DNA of 21,984 nucleotides from JAFGPS01 sp964570855 (GCA_964570855.1 CAZMZR010000058.1:1-21984), one strand, 5' to 3'; positions 7,976 through 15,514 are shown, numbered from the stretch's first letter. The notes: generated from the sequence alone by a model not told the origin. Program-made: numbers and translations.

Positions 7976-8845
7976 GTGGAAGTAGCCAAAACAATAGATG
8001 TAGCTAAAACAATAGATTCGGTAAGAGGCCTTGTAAAAGCCGCCCGCGGCAAGGGCAAAAAAATCGGTCTGGTTCCGACAATGGGCGCCCTTCATATCGG
8101 GCATGTCTCGCTTATCGAAGCGGCGTTAAAGACCTGCGACTTCGTTGTGGTGAGTATCTTCGTCAATCCGACCCAGTTCGGTCCCGGTGAAGATTTCGAA
8201 AAATATCCGCGCTCGCTCGAAGCAGACCTTGAGATTTGTAAAAGGGCCGGCGTCCATGTCGTTTTCGCCCCTGAGCCGGAGCAAATGTATCCGGGCGAAA
8301 ATCTTACATGGGTCAACGTCGAAAAAATAACCGAGCCTTTGTGCGGCCGTTCCCGACCCGGACATTTTCGCGGAGTTACTACCGTCTGTGCCAAGCTCTT
8401 TAATATTATCTCTCCCGATATTGCTTTTTTCGGGCAAAAGGACGCTCAGCAGGCGATTGTCATCCGGCGAATGGTCACGGATTTAAAAATGCCTCTGGAA
8501 ATCATCGTCTGCCCTACTGTACGCGAGCCGGACGGCCTGGCGATAAGCAGCAGAAACCAATATCTAAACTCCCAACAGAGACAAGATGCTGCCTATGTTT
8601 ACAAATCGCTTATGAAGTTTCAGGAGATGGTCAATACAGGTAAAATTGATACCCATGAAATAATAGTGGAAATGCAAAAGGTACTCCTGCAAAAGTCTTC
8701 GATAGACATAGAATATATCAGTATCGTCAATGCAGAAACGCTCGAAGATATCGACCGGATTGCAGACAAAGTTCTTGCGGCAATCGCCGTCAGGCTCGGC
8801 CCGGCGCGATTAATTGATAATATTATGATAGACACGAAAAAATAA
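7976..8845 (+). CDS. panC: pantothenate synthetase
   Basis: PanC joins pantoate and beta-alanine using ATP, the last step of vitamin B5 synthesis. The 289 residues carry the nucleotidyltransferase signature 'PTMGALHIGH', 'FVNPTQFGPGEDFEKYPR', 'GHFRGVTTVCAKLFNI', 'FGQKDAQQ' and 'REPDGLAISSRNQYL'. The start is a GTG one base after the folK-dNK stop, with AGG about 7 nt upstream. The extreme N-terminus contains an 18-bp tandem duplication (7982-7999 and 8000-8017, one mismatch) that repeats VAKTID twice, just before the conserved fold. Together with panD downstream it forms the pantothenate branch of the operon. Confidence 0.96.
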   Translation: MEVAKTIDVAKTIDSVRGLVKAARGKGKKIGLVPTMGALHIGHVSLIEAALKTCDFVVVSIFVNPTQFGPGEDFEKYPRSLEADLEICKRAGVHVVFAPEPEQMYPGENLTWVNVEKITEPLCGRSRPGHFRGVTTVCAKLFNIISPDIAFFGQKDAQQAIVIRRMVTDLKMPLEIIVCPTVREPDGLAISSRNQYLNSQQRQDAAYVYKSLMKFQEMVNTGKIDTHEIIVEMQKVLLQKSSIDIEYISIVNAETLEDIDRIADKVLAAIAVRLGPARLIDNIMIDTKK

Positions 8846-8856
8846 ATTCTTATAAT
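8829..8856 (+). promoter_or_regulatory. internal sigma70-like promoter for panD
   Basis: TAGACA (8829-8834), a 16-bp spacer and a perfect TATAAT (8851-8856), overlapping the end of panC. The start near 8863 would make the structured stretch 8866-8919 the 5' part of the panD leader. Confidence 0.45.
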
Positions 8857-8865
8857 AGTTAATTC

Positions 8866-8919
8866 GGCTGGAGAAAGCCAAACGAGATAAGTAGTCCTGC
8901 TGCGAATGCGGCAGGGTCT
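8866..8919 (+). promoter_or_regulatory. structured leader upstream of panD, family unknown
   Basis: Hairpin 1 pairs 8866-8869 with 8876-8879. Hairpin 2 pairs 8896-8903 with 8908-8915 (8 bp, one G-U, GAAT tetraloop) and is extended by 8885-8888 with 8916-8919 across an asymmetric internal loop AAGTAGT. It matches no riboswitch class I can recall. No T-run follows, so any control would act on translation or stability. Confidence 0.4.
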
Positions 8920-8940
8920 AAGAAAAACGAATTGTTAATT

Positions 8941-9291
8941 ATGTTAGTAAAGCTGTTAAAAAGCAAATTACACCGTGCAACCGTCACCGAAACAAAGTTG
9001 CACTACCCGGGCAGTATTGCTATCGATTCCGCTCTGATGGAAGCGGTCGGGATTTTGCCGTACGAATCCGTATTAGTCGCCGATCTGAACAACGGTAACA
9101 GGCTGGAGACGTACGTCGTTCCCGAAGAAGCAAACTCCGGACGGATTATCGTACTCGGAGCTGCCGCCCAATTAATTAAGCCGAAAGACCTTGTCATTAT
9201 TATCAGCTTCGGCTTTTTTACTCGCGAGGAGGCCAAAGAATTGAAACCAAAAGTTGTTGTGCTCGACGAAAATAACAGGATTATAACGTAG
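8941..9291 (+). CDS. panD: aspartate 1-decarboxylase (pyruvoyl enzyme)
   Basis: PanD makes beta-alanine from aspartate for pantothenate. The proenzyme cleaves itself between Gly and Ser, leaving a pyruvoyl group on the new N-terminus. The 116-residue product starts MLVKLLKSKLHRATVTE. With this ATG the cleavage pair falls at G24-S25 (YPGSIAID), as in the E. coli enzyme, and K9, R54, T57 and Y58 also align. That numbering is why the ATG at 8941 is chosen over a TTG at 8932. No good Shine-Dalgarno is visible. The gene lies 95 bases after panC, behind a probable promoter and a structured leader, so it may be transcribed both with the operon and alone. Confidence 0.95.
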   Translation: MLVKLLKSKLHRATVTETKLHYPGSIAIDSALMEAVGILPYESVLVADLNNGNRLETYVVPEEANSGRIIVLGAAAQLIKPKDLVIIISFGFFTREEAKELKPKVVVLDENNRIIT

Positions 9292-9358
9292 ATATCATTT
9301 ATGGTATCGTTTACACCGCTTTTTTGCGGGATTTCTTTGGCAATAGCTGACTGACAAG

Positions 9359-10336
9359 ATGTATCCAAAACTCTTCGAGATACCTATTATTGACTGGCCC
9401 GTCGGGACATACGGGCCTATGCTGGTAATCGGCTTTCTTGCAGCCATCACACTAATCAGGCACCTCAGTAAAAATATCACCACCGATCCTCAACATATAA
9501 CCAACGCGGCTCTTTACTCTCTGATTGGCGGAGTAGTCGGAGCGCGTGCGTTTTATGTCATTCACTACTTTGAAAAATACCAGAACAATTTAATCGATGT
9601 TTTTCGTATCTGGCACGGCGGACTCGAACTGTTGGGCGGCGTGATTGCAGCGGTGACCGTCATACTTTTATATATGCTGTATCACAAGCTGCCCATTCGT
9701 CGCTATCTCGATATTCTGGCCATCGGCCTGATGCTGGCGCTTGTATTCGGCAGAATCGGCTGCTTTTTGAACGGATGCTGTTTCGGAAAACCGACTGATC
9801 TATCCTGGGCGGTTCGTTTCCCTTATGACTCGTTCGCATACAACAGCCAGATTAGTCCGAATCCACAAAGGAACCGCCCCGAACCGCAATTGAAATTGCC
9901 CGCCGATTATTTATATTACATTGACCTAAACGGTAAAAGATTCGCCAAACAATATGCAGTATTAACCGACATACAACGATACCAGGTTACCAAAGGCAAA
10001 TATAGATGCCTGCCCATTCACCCGACTCAACTATATTCATCCGCCGGCGCCGCCGTCCTGTGCCTGATTCTATATCTGTTCTGGCGAAGGTCGAAGAAAT
10101 CGAGCGGTAAATTCCTGACCAGGCCAGGCAGTACATTCGGGCTAATGTTGATACTCTACGGTATTATGCGATTCTTGATCGAATTTCTGCGCGATGACAA
10201 TCCGTTCGAGTATGCATGGTGGGCAATCTACAAAGGAGGGACAGTTTCCCAGAATATTGGTATCTACATGGTCATCCTGGGCGCCGTTTTATTGGTACTG
10301 TTTCAAAAAAACAAACCAAAAGAAGTTCAGCCCTGA
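9359..10336 (+). CDS. lgt: prolipoprotein diacylglyceryl transferase, copy 1
   Basis: Lgt moves a diacylglyceryl group from phosphatidylglycerol to the lipobox cysteine of prolipoproteins in the cytoplasmic membrane. The 325-residue protein has the multi-pass profile and the signature 'GRIGCFLNGCCFGKP', followed by 'HPTQLYSS' and 'RFLIEFLRDD'. The arginines equivalent to E. coli R143 and R239 and the glutamate E243 are present. The signature is the Cys-type variant common outside proteobacteria. Position 'GGLELLGGV' has Leu where E. coli has H103 and many others have Tyr; the Tyr26 equivalent (TYGPM) is kept. A ~65-residue segment between the signature and HPTQLY is shared with copy 2. The start lacks a clear ribosome-binding site. 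Confidence 0.93.
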   Translation: MYPKLFEIPIIDWPVGTYGPMLVIGFLAAITLIRHLSKNITTDPQHITNAALYSLIGGVVGARAFYVIHYFEKYQNNLIDVFRIWHGGLELLGGVIAAVTVILLYMLYHKLPIRRYLDILAIGLMLALVFGRIGCFLNGCCFGKPTDLSWAVRFPYDSFAYNSQISPNPQRNRPEPQLKLPADYLYYIDLNGKRFAKQYAVLTDIQRYQVTKGKYRCLPIHPTQLYSSAGAAVLCLILYLFWRRSKKSSGKFLTRPGSTFGLMLILYGIMRFLIEFLRDDNPFEYAWWAIYKGGTVSQNIGIYMVILGAVLLVLFQKNKPKEVQP

Positions 10337-10464
10337 GCCTTTTTTCTTGAACATTTCACTTAATCCAGACTATGATACTCCCGGAAGCTTTTAGGTTTAT
10401 CGTGACATAAAATATTAATTCCGTATCTGAGACGGTTTTTCCGCAGTCATGGACTATTGTTAAA

Positions 10465-11448
10465 ATGCATCCTGAACTTTTTAAAATACCTTTGATAAAT
10501 TATACCGTGCATAGCTTCGGTCCAATGGTTGTTCTGGGTTTTACCTTCGGATTTTTCCTTATCAGACGACTAAGCCGTCATATCACTTCCGATCCCCAGG
10601 TGATTTATAATGTTATTCTGTATTGCCTGATATCAGGGGTCGCAGGTGCCCGTACATTTTACGTGGTCCATCATTTGTACCAGTTTCGCGGAAACTGGCC
10701 CTCAATCATAGCAACCTGGCAGGGCGGCCTGGAATTTTACGGAGGTGTGATTTTTGCCGTTCCTGTTATTTTTTTTTATCTGAGGCATTACAAGCTACCA
10801 ATTCGACCTTATCTCGACATTCTTGCTATCGGTCTGATGACAGGACTTGCATTCGGCAGAATCGGCTGCTTCCTAAACGGCTGCTGTTTCGGAAAACCGA
10901 CTAATTTACCCTGGGCGGTCCGTTTCCCTTATGATTCGTTCGTGTACAACAGTCAGGTGAATCCGAATTTGAAAAGGAACCGTCCCGAACCTCAATTGCA
11001 ATTATCATCTGATTACTTTATCTATATCGATGAAAAGGGCACAGGATATCTTAAACCTTTTGAGGATTTAAGCTCCGAGCAGCAATTTGAAGTCACTAAA
11101 GGAATATATCGATGCCTGCCCGTCCACCCAACTCAACTGTATTCATCCGCAAATGCAGCTCTTCTATGTATTTTGCTCTATTTTTTCTGGAGAAGATCGC
11201 TAAAAACCGCCGCCACCAAAAAACTTTTTTCCCAACCCGGTCACACATTTGCCCTGGCATTCATCCTTTACGGTATCACACGCTTTATTCTTGAGTCTCT
11301 GCGCGATGACAATCCCTTCGAGCATGCCTGGTGGGCAATCTGCAAAGGCGCGACGGTTTCGCAGAATATTGGCATCTACATGGTCATTATAGGCATTGTT
11401 TTAGTGGTATTATTTCAAAAAATCGTACCAAAACAAACAAAGTCCTGA
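10465..11448 (+). CDS. lgt: prolipoprotein diacylglyceryl transferase, copy 2
   Basis: A tandem paralogue of the preceding gene, 327 residues, nearly identical over the central signature 'GRIGCFLNGCCFGKP' and the insertion 'RNRPEPQL', more divergent at both ends. The R143, R239 and E243 equivalents are conserved ('RFILESLRDD'). In contrast to copy 1, the H103 position is Tyr ('GGLEFYGGV'), as in many bacteria, but the Tyr26 position is Phe ('HSFGPM'). The similarity continues into the 3' flank ('CCTGAnCCTTTT' after both genes), so the duplicated unit extended past the stop. The 128-nt gap between copies holds no terminator. Functional split between the copies is unknown. Confidence 0.93.
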   Translation: MHPELFKIPLINYTVHSFGPMVVLGFTFGFFLIRRLSRHITSDPQVIYNVILYCLISGVAGARTFYVVHHLYQFRGNWPSIIATWQGGLEFYGGVIFAVPVIFFYLRHYKLPIRPYLDILAIGLMTGLAFGRIGCFLNGCCFGKPTNLPWAVRFPYDSFVYNSQVNPNLKRNRPEPQLQLSSDYFIYIDEKGTGYLKPFEDLSSEQQFEVTKGIYRCLPVHPTQLYSSANAALLCILLYFFWRRSLKTAATKKLFSQPGHTFALAFILYGITRFILESLRDDNPFEHAWWAICKGATVSQNIGIYMVIIGIVLVVLFQKIVPKQTKS

Positions 11449-11484
11449 ACCTTTTGTTTTTTTCATTTGAACAATCTTCCCGGA

Positions 11485-11514
11485 TTGACGATATTATTGT
11501 ATAACTATCATTAT
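11485..11514 (+). promoter_or_regulatory. possible promoter for the rhomboid gene
   Basis: TTGACG (11485-11490), an 18-bp spacer and CATTAT (11509-11514). The start near 11521 would give a leader of about 23 nt. The -10 match is moderate. Confidence 0.3.
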
Positions 11515-11543
11515 TTATTTAACGGCAAACAAAGATTGATATT

Positions 11544-12398
11544 ATGGGACTATACGACAGAGATTACACGCAGGCGGATTTTCATACTCAATACGGCAAT
11601 ACGCCGCAAATGCGGTTGAATTTCCCGAAACTCACACCGGTGGTTAAATGGCTGCTGATTGCAAATATTACAATCTATGTTATTTCCGTCCTCACTTTTC
11701 TCGGTCCTTACATCTATGAATGGTTCCAGCTCGATACTACTTCATTAGGTCGGGCCCTGCAAATATGGCGGTTGATTAGTTATCAGTTTTTACATGATCC
11801 TGTACGAATTTTTCACATAATATTCAATATGCTTGGCCTGTACTTCTTAGGTCCGACACTCGAACGTTATTGGGGCAGTAAAAAGTTCCTGATTTTTTAT
11901 CTCGGTTGCGGCGTAGCCGGCGGTCTGTTTTATATGCTGCTCGTATCCATCGGATTTCTGCCTTCCAGACCAATGATAGGCGCATCGGGTGCGATACTCG
12001 GCATGCTGGCCGCATGTGCGATTCTTTTCCCGCAGTTCGTTGTTATCTTTTTCATTTTCCCCGTCCCGATAAGATTAGCAGCTATTATTCTGACTATTGC
12101 TTACTTCTTTTTTGTCGTAACCGGAAGTGAAAACGCCGGTGGGCACGCCTGTCATTTGGCGGGTATGGCCGCTGGTGCCGCTTATGTCCTTTCCGGACCG
12201 TGGCGAAATAAAATCAAAGTTAAAATGACTGCCGGCCATCGATGGCAAAAGAAAATTACAGAGCAACGAAATCTTCAGATCGAACTCGACCGAATCCTGG
12301 ATAAGGTCCATAAATACGGCATACACAGCCTGACCTCTCATGAAAAAAAGATACTCAAACAGGCCACCAAAGCCGAACAGATGCGAAACAGATACTGA
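11544..12398 (+). CDS. rhomboid family intramembrane serine protease
   Basis: A six-helix intramembrane protease of 284 residues. The catalytic serine is S148 in 'GASGAILGM'; the catalytic histidine is H204 in 'HACHLAGMAAG'. The oxyanion-side motif 'HIIFNMLGLYFLG' lies before them. After the last membrane segment comes a basic stretch and a helical tail ending 'DRILDKVHKYGIHSLTSHEKKILKQATK'. That tail matches the pattern of the short C-terminal extension (DUF6576-type) often attached to rhomboids in Planctomycetota. Substrates are not predictable from the sequence; it may cut single-pass envelope proteins, for example anti-sigma factors such as the one at 14378-14875 (inference). Confidence 0.92.
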   Translation: MGLYDRDYTQADFHTQYGNTPQMRLNFPKLTPVVKWLLIANITIYVISVLTFLGPYIYEWFQLDTTSLGRALQIWRLISYQFLHDPVRIFHIIFNMLGLYFLGPTLERYWGSKKFLIFYLGCGVAGGLFYMLLVSIGFLPSRPMIGASGAILGMLAACAILFPQFVVIFFIFPVPIRLAAIILTIAYFFFVVTGSENAGGHACHLAGMAAGAAYVLSGPWRNKIKVKMTAGHRWQKKITEQRNLQIELDRILDKVHKYGIHSLTSHEKKILKQATKAEQMRNRY

Positions 12399-12707
12399 AA
12401 AACCAACGGATTCCGAATTACCGACTTTCGCCTGCCCCGAATCTGCAGAAGGAATAACTTAGAACTCGATCCCGGAAACTTTTCATTCCTGAAGCATTTC
12501 ACAATTGATGTAGGAGGAGAAACAGTATTGTCCTATAACTATTGTTTTTTGTTCGGAATTCGTTTTTATTCCGAGAATAATCGACAATTTTCGTTGCTTA
12601 CCGGTTAACCCATACACCAAAACTATACCAAGTATTCAATCGGCCGATATACATTCCATAGTATAAGAGCACGAATAAAACAATCATATAAAATGGGGGC
12701 CTGTTTG
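12399..12707. other. intergenic region, rhomboid to hemerythrin
   Basis: No confident gene. It holds a strong AGGAGG (12512-12517) in front of a possible 26-codon frame, a 7-bp hairpin (12553-12559 with 12568-12574, 8-nt loop) and a perfect 10-bp palindrome ATCGGCCGAT at 12639-12648 that could be an operator for the hemerythrin gene. No convincing -10/-35 pair was found. Confidence 0.5.
12528..12608 (+). CDS. possible 26-residue small protein
   Basis: A TTG start lies 10 nt after a perfect AGGAGG, one of the best ribosome-binding sites in the window. The frame gives 26 residues, begins MSYNYCFLFGIRFY and ends at TAA 12606-12608. A hairpin (12553-12574) lies inside it. The product resembles nothing I know and the start codon is weak, so this may instead be a leader peptide or chance. 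Confidence 0.22.
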   Translation: MSYNYCFLFGIRFYSENNRQFSLLTG

Positions 12708-13169
12708 ATGGACGCAATAGAATGGAACGACAGCTATAGTGTCGGTGTCGCCGAACTGGACGAACAACATAAGAAATTATTCAGGATTATTAACACCATG
12801 TTCGAAGCTGATGATTTATCATTGAACTCTCAAACGATAACGGATTTACTAACCGAGATGGTCGAATACGCATCCGTCCATTTTGAGACGGAAGAGAGAT
12901 ATATGTCCGAATGCGAATATCCCGACCTTGCAAGTCACATCCAGGCACACGATATCTTTCGCAAAAAAGTAGATGAACTGCGCTCGGCAAGAATGAATGA
13001 GAACAAGGATATGCCGTCCGACATGATTCGGTTCTTATACGAATGGCTGGTAAATCACATTATGTTTTGTGACAAAACTTATGCACCGTATATCAACAGC
13101 CGTCAAGGCGACAATCACCCCGGAAAGGAAACAACAACTGCATTAAACGACGTCAATCAAAATCGATAG
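12708..13169 (+). CDS. bacteriohemerythrin
   Basis: A single-domain, di-iron oxygen-binding protein of 153 residues. All seven ligands are visible: H21, H58, E62, H77, H81, H117 and D122, in 'DEQH', 'HFETEE', 'HIQAH' and 'HIMFCD'. The N-terminus 'MDAIEWNDSYSVGV' is the standard family start, which with GGGGG 8 nt upstream supports the ATG at 12708 rather than one at 12693. Roles in the family include oxygen storage, oxygen delivery to enzymes and oxygen or iron sensing; there is no fused signalling domain here. The last 25 residues are polar and probably disordered. Confidence 0.95.
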   Translation: MDAIEWNDSYSVGVAELDEQHKKLFRIINTMFEADDLSLNSQTITDLLTEMVEYASVHFETEERYMSECEYPDLASHIQAHDIFRKKVDELRSARMNENKDMPSDMIRFLYEWLVNHIMFCDKTYAPYINSRQGDNHPGKETTTALNDVNQNR

Positions 13170-13476
13170 CCCGGCAACAAATCCCGGATTCGGTTGTATA
13201 TTTTCAGACTGCGCTGCCCCGCTAAACTTCTGCGTATATCAAGCTTTTTGAGCCATATTTCGATATTGATTCTTGTGTCGCATTATTTAATATGGAATAA
13301 TCGTGACAAATATGTTAAAAAAAACCCCGCAAGGAGCTTGCGGGGCATATACGGATTAGCACTAAGAGTGAGAAATTAGTGCCATCCTTGGGTAGTAAGT
13401 ACAGCGTGAAAATTTTATCTATTATTACTTTCGTTCCCCTGGAACCGTAATAAGATGAAGATGGATCGGTCGTTCA
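13170..13476. other. intergenic region between convergent genes
   Basis: Apart from the terminator at 13317-13345 I see no gene here. Short inverted repeats occur at 13434-13446 (GTTCC/GGAAC) and 13468-13485 (GGTCG/CGACC); neither has a T-run. Confidence 0.5.
13317..13345 (-). terminator. strong intrinsic terminator of the sigma operon
   Basis: Read on the - strand, an 8-bp GC-rich stem (CCCCGCAA/TTGCGGGG) with a 5-nt loop is followed by eight T. It lies about 130 nt beyond the stop of the coiled-coil gene. The + strand has no T-run after the hairpin, so it is one-directional. Confidence 0.85.
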
Positions 13477-14373
13477 TCATCGACCAGGCCAGAATTTTCG
13501 TTCCCTATCTGCTGTCGTCAATTCTTCCATATGTTCCTTTACGATTTTTACCTTATTTTCAGGATCCTTCCATTTCTCGATATCTTTAATACTCGCCTTG
13601 ACCTGATTTTGCAGGGCCTCCAACCGCTTGAGCAACTGGTCATACTCCATCTGTTTTTGTCGTACAATCAGGTCATATCTATCAGAGACTACTTCCTCCA
13701 ATCGTGCCACAAGCTCGTTTTTATCTTTCTCGTTCTCGGTCGTTCTAATTTGTCTCTGCAACGTTTCTTCTCTTTCTGCCAGTTGTAAATCCGCTACAAG
13801 AACATTAGCCAGCTCGGGACTCCTCCTTGCCCGGTCATAGATTCGCCTGTAATTTTGCCAGGTAAGATCATATTTCTGAGCGTAAAGCTCGGGTTCTTTC
13901 TCCTTCAATTGAGCCAGTTCTTCCGCCACCTTAGGGACATACTTTTCAAGCCATTCGAGGAACTCTGTACGTTGCCTGTTTGCCCATATCTCCATGATTA
14001 TTTTACCGATTTCGGGCCACGCATTTCGCCTGAGCTCGGTCTTGAACTTTTCCGGGTCTTTTATTCGCAGCTCGGTCAGTTCCTGTGCGATGTTCGGATC
14101 TCGATTTTTCAATTCCTTTAAGATATCGTCTATTTGCTCATCCGTCAGTTCCGGCCGTCTCCACCTGCCCTCCGGCCGTCCCGGTCCAGGCATGTCTCCC
14201 GGTCTTTCACCTGAACGGCGACCAGGGCCTTCTCCGGGCCTTTGCATTCTTTGACCTTCCCGGCGTTTGCCGTCCTCGTCGTCATTGTCCCGGGCGAGAG
14301 AACAGGGCATTAAGGTTAAAACTGCTACTGCTGTTACTGCCAATACCAACAGGATTCCGCGTTTCGACTCCAT
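13477..14373 (-). CDS. exported Pro/Gly/Arg-rich coiled-coil protein, third gene of a sigma operon
   Basis: 298 residues, family not recognised. The ATG at 14373 has GGAAGGGA about 8 nt upstream, inside the end of the anti-sigma gene; an earlier ATG at 14403 would overlap it by 26 bases. Residues 1-27 are a signal peptide. Residues ~28-62 are acidic then Arg/Gly/Pro-rich (GPGRRSGERPGDMPGPGRPEG). The rest is almost all charged helix with heptad-like spacing: 'LTDEQIDDILKELKNRDP', then long Glu/Lys/Leu stretches to residue 298. 'LTDEQ' recalls the LTxxQ motif of the periplasmic Spy/CpxP/CnrX helical sensors, a weak resemblance. Its place behind sigma and anti-sigma genes suggests a periplasmic partner or sensor (inference). 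Confidence 0.85.
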   Translation of the reverse strand: MESKRGILLVLAVTAVAVLTLMPCSLARDNDDEDGKRREGQRMQRPGEGPGRRSGERPGDMPGPGRPEGRWRRPELTDEQIDDILKELKNRDPNIAQELTELRIKDPEKFKTELRRNAWPEIGKIIMEIWANRQRTEFLEWLEKYVPKVAEELAQLKEKEPELYAQKYDLTWQNYRRIYDRARRSPELANVLVADLQLAEREETLQRQIRTTENEKDKNELVARLEEVVSDRYDLIVRQKQMEYDQLLKRLEALQNQVKASIKDIEKWKDPENKVKIVKEHMEELTTADRERKFWPGR

Positions 14374-14377
14374 TTTT

Positions 14378-14875
14378 TTATCCCTTCCAGAAATCACCGG
14401 CAATTAATATTAATTCCATTTCCATTTCCGATATGTCATTATTGCTGTCGATTTTCTTCCCGCCCGACTCCAGGTCCATCAGCTCATCTTCAATCTGTTC
14501 GACTTCGTTATGCAAAGTATCAATATCGTAGCTTTCCCAGGGAAAAACCGATGCGACCTGTATTCTCTGTTCCGGCTCGACGTCGATGGATTTTTCAAAC
14601 CAACTCGTACTTATTGCGGTTATGATAATTAACGCCGCCGCAACCGCCGCCGCTCTATACGCAATCCGTTTAACCATATTCGCTCTGCGAGGCAGGGCAC
14701 TCAGGGCAATTTGTGCCTTGATATTGGCAATCAGCATATCATCAGGTTCGGGAGCGGGGTGCTCGCGAAGGATTTGCTCGCCTTTTTCTATATCATCGAG
14801 ATACATTTGAGCCTGCTCGGGACCGAAAAATCTCTCGAACAACTCTTTCAGATTTTCATCATTTCGATTATCCAT
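14378..14875 (-). CDS. probable membrane anti-sigma factor
   Basis: 165 residues, single-pass. Residues 1-67 are cytoplasmic and acidic-helical ('NLKELFERFFGPEQAQMYLDDIEKGEQIL'), residues 71-90 are a membrane helix after KR, and ~75 residues lie outside, rich in Glu/Asp ('IDTLHNEVEQIEDELMDLE'). The cytoplasmic part has no HxxxCxxC zinc motif, so it is not a classical ZAS anti-sigma domain. The call rests on position: the ATG is 4 nt after the sigma stop, and its ribosome-binding site GGAGGGA is formed by the last sigma codons, so the two are translationally coupled. The stop is 4 nt from the next ATG. The rhomboid at 11544 is a conceivable protease for it (speculative). Confidence 0.75.
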   Translation of the reverse strand: MDNRNDENLKELFERFFGPEQAQMYLDDIEKGEQILREHPAPEPDDMLIANIKAQIALSALPRRANMVKRIAYRAAAVAAALIIITAISTSWFEKSIDVEPEQRIQVASVFPWESYDIDTLHNEVEQIEDELMDLESGGKKIDSNNDISEMEMELILIAGDFWKG

Positions 14876-14879
14876 AAAA

Positions 14880-15413
14880 TTATCCCTCCATAAATTCCCG
14901 CAGTCTCTTTAATCCCCGGTGCAACTTGGCCAATGTGGTCCCTATCGGCTCGGACCGCATTTTTGCTATTTCCTTAAAACTCAACTGTGAATAGAACCTC
15001 AACATAATCAATTCTCTTGTATCGGTATCCAGCCTTTTAAGCTGAATCTGCAATCTGTCAATTTGCTCGTCGCCGGTTTTTTTTAATTCTGTAAAATTCG
15101 ATTCAAGCTGCTCTTTTCGGGCGTCGAGCAATTTTTGCCGTCGCTGCTTGCTCCTTAAAAAATCGTGAAAAATATTCGTAGCTATCTTAAACAGCCAGCT
15201 TTCAAAAGACCCCCCCTTATAAGAGGTTATTTTCTGAACCAACTTGACAAATAGCTCGCTTAGCAGCTCGTCGCTGATATCACTGTTGCCCGTCAGCCGA
15301 TAAAAGTAGCTGTAACAACGACCTGCATACATATCAACCAACCGCGAAAAGCACCTGGCTTCGCCTTTTCTGCAACCGGCTATTATTAAGGCTAAGTCAT
15401 CACTTTTTGCCAT
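14880..15413 (-). CDS. ECF-type RNA polymerase sigma-70 factor
   Basis: A 177-residue extracytoplasmic-function sigma factor with region 2 ('CFSRLVDMYAGRCYSYFYRLTGNSDISDELLSELFVKL' then 'SFESWLFKIATNIFHDFLRSKQRR') and region 4 ('LIMLRFYSQLSFKEIAKMRSEPIGTTLAKLHRGLKRLREFM'). Regions 1 and 3 are absent, as usual for the group. The ATG at 15413 is chosen; a TTG at 15431 would add six residues and neither has a good ribosome-binding site. It leads a tight three-gene operon with its probable anti-sigma factor and an exported coiled-coil protein. A 10-bp palindrome TGACATGTCA lies at 15480-15489 upstream; I could not identify a convincing ECF promoter. Confidence 0.93.
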   Translation of the reverse strand: MAKSDDLALIIAGCRKGEARCFSRLVDMYAGRCYSYFYRLTGNSDISDELLSELFVKLVQKITSYKGGSFESWLFKIATNIFHDFLRSKQRRQKLLDARKEQLESNFTELKKTGDEQIDRLQIQLKRLDTDTRELIMLRFYSQLSFKEIAKMRSEPIGTTLAKLHRGLKRLREFMEG

Positions 15414-15514
15414 ATTTTCAGCGCTTTTCAAGTATTAAGACGGCACCTACAAACAATTTATTGCAAAAATCCGAAAAATTGACATGTCAGGAAAAACCAC
15501 AAAGGCTCAAAATA

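Noticed and set aside
8866..8919. Known riboswitch (c-di-GMP, TPP, preQ1, glycine, fluoride) upstream of panD
   Set aside because: The conserved core bases of each class that I can recall are absent, so it is reported only as an unassigned structure.
9311..9345. CCGC-TTTTTT-GCGG hairpin between panD and lgt as terminator
   Set aside because: Only a 4-bp stem, the T-run is in the loop, and no T-run follows.
9359..11448. Second lgt as a pseudogene
   Set aside because: Both frames are full length, with intact signature and catalytic arginines; no stop or frameshift.
13194..13379. 61-codon + strand frame after hemerythrin
   Set aside because: It runs through the intrinsic terminator hairpin and has no ribosome-binding site.
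14085..14531. 148-codon + strand frame opposite the sigma operon
   Set aside because: Antisense to two coding genes that have clear signal peptide, membrane helix and ribosome-binding sites; Pro/Ser-rich shadow.
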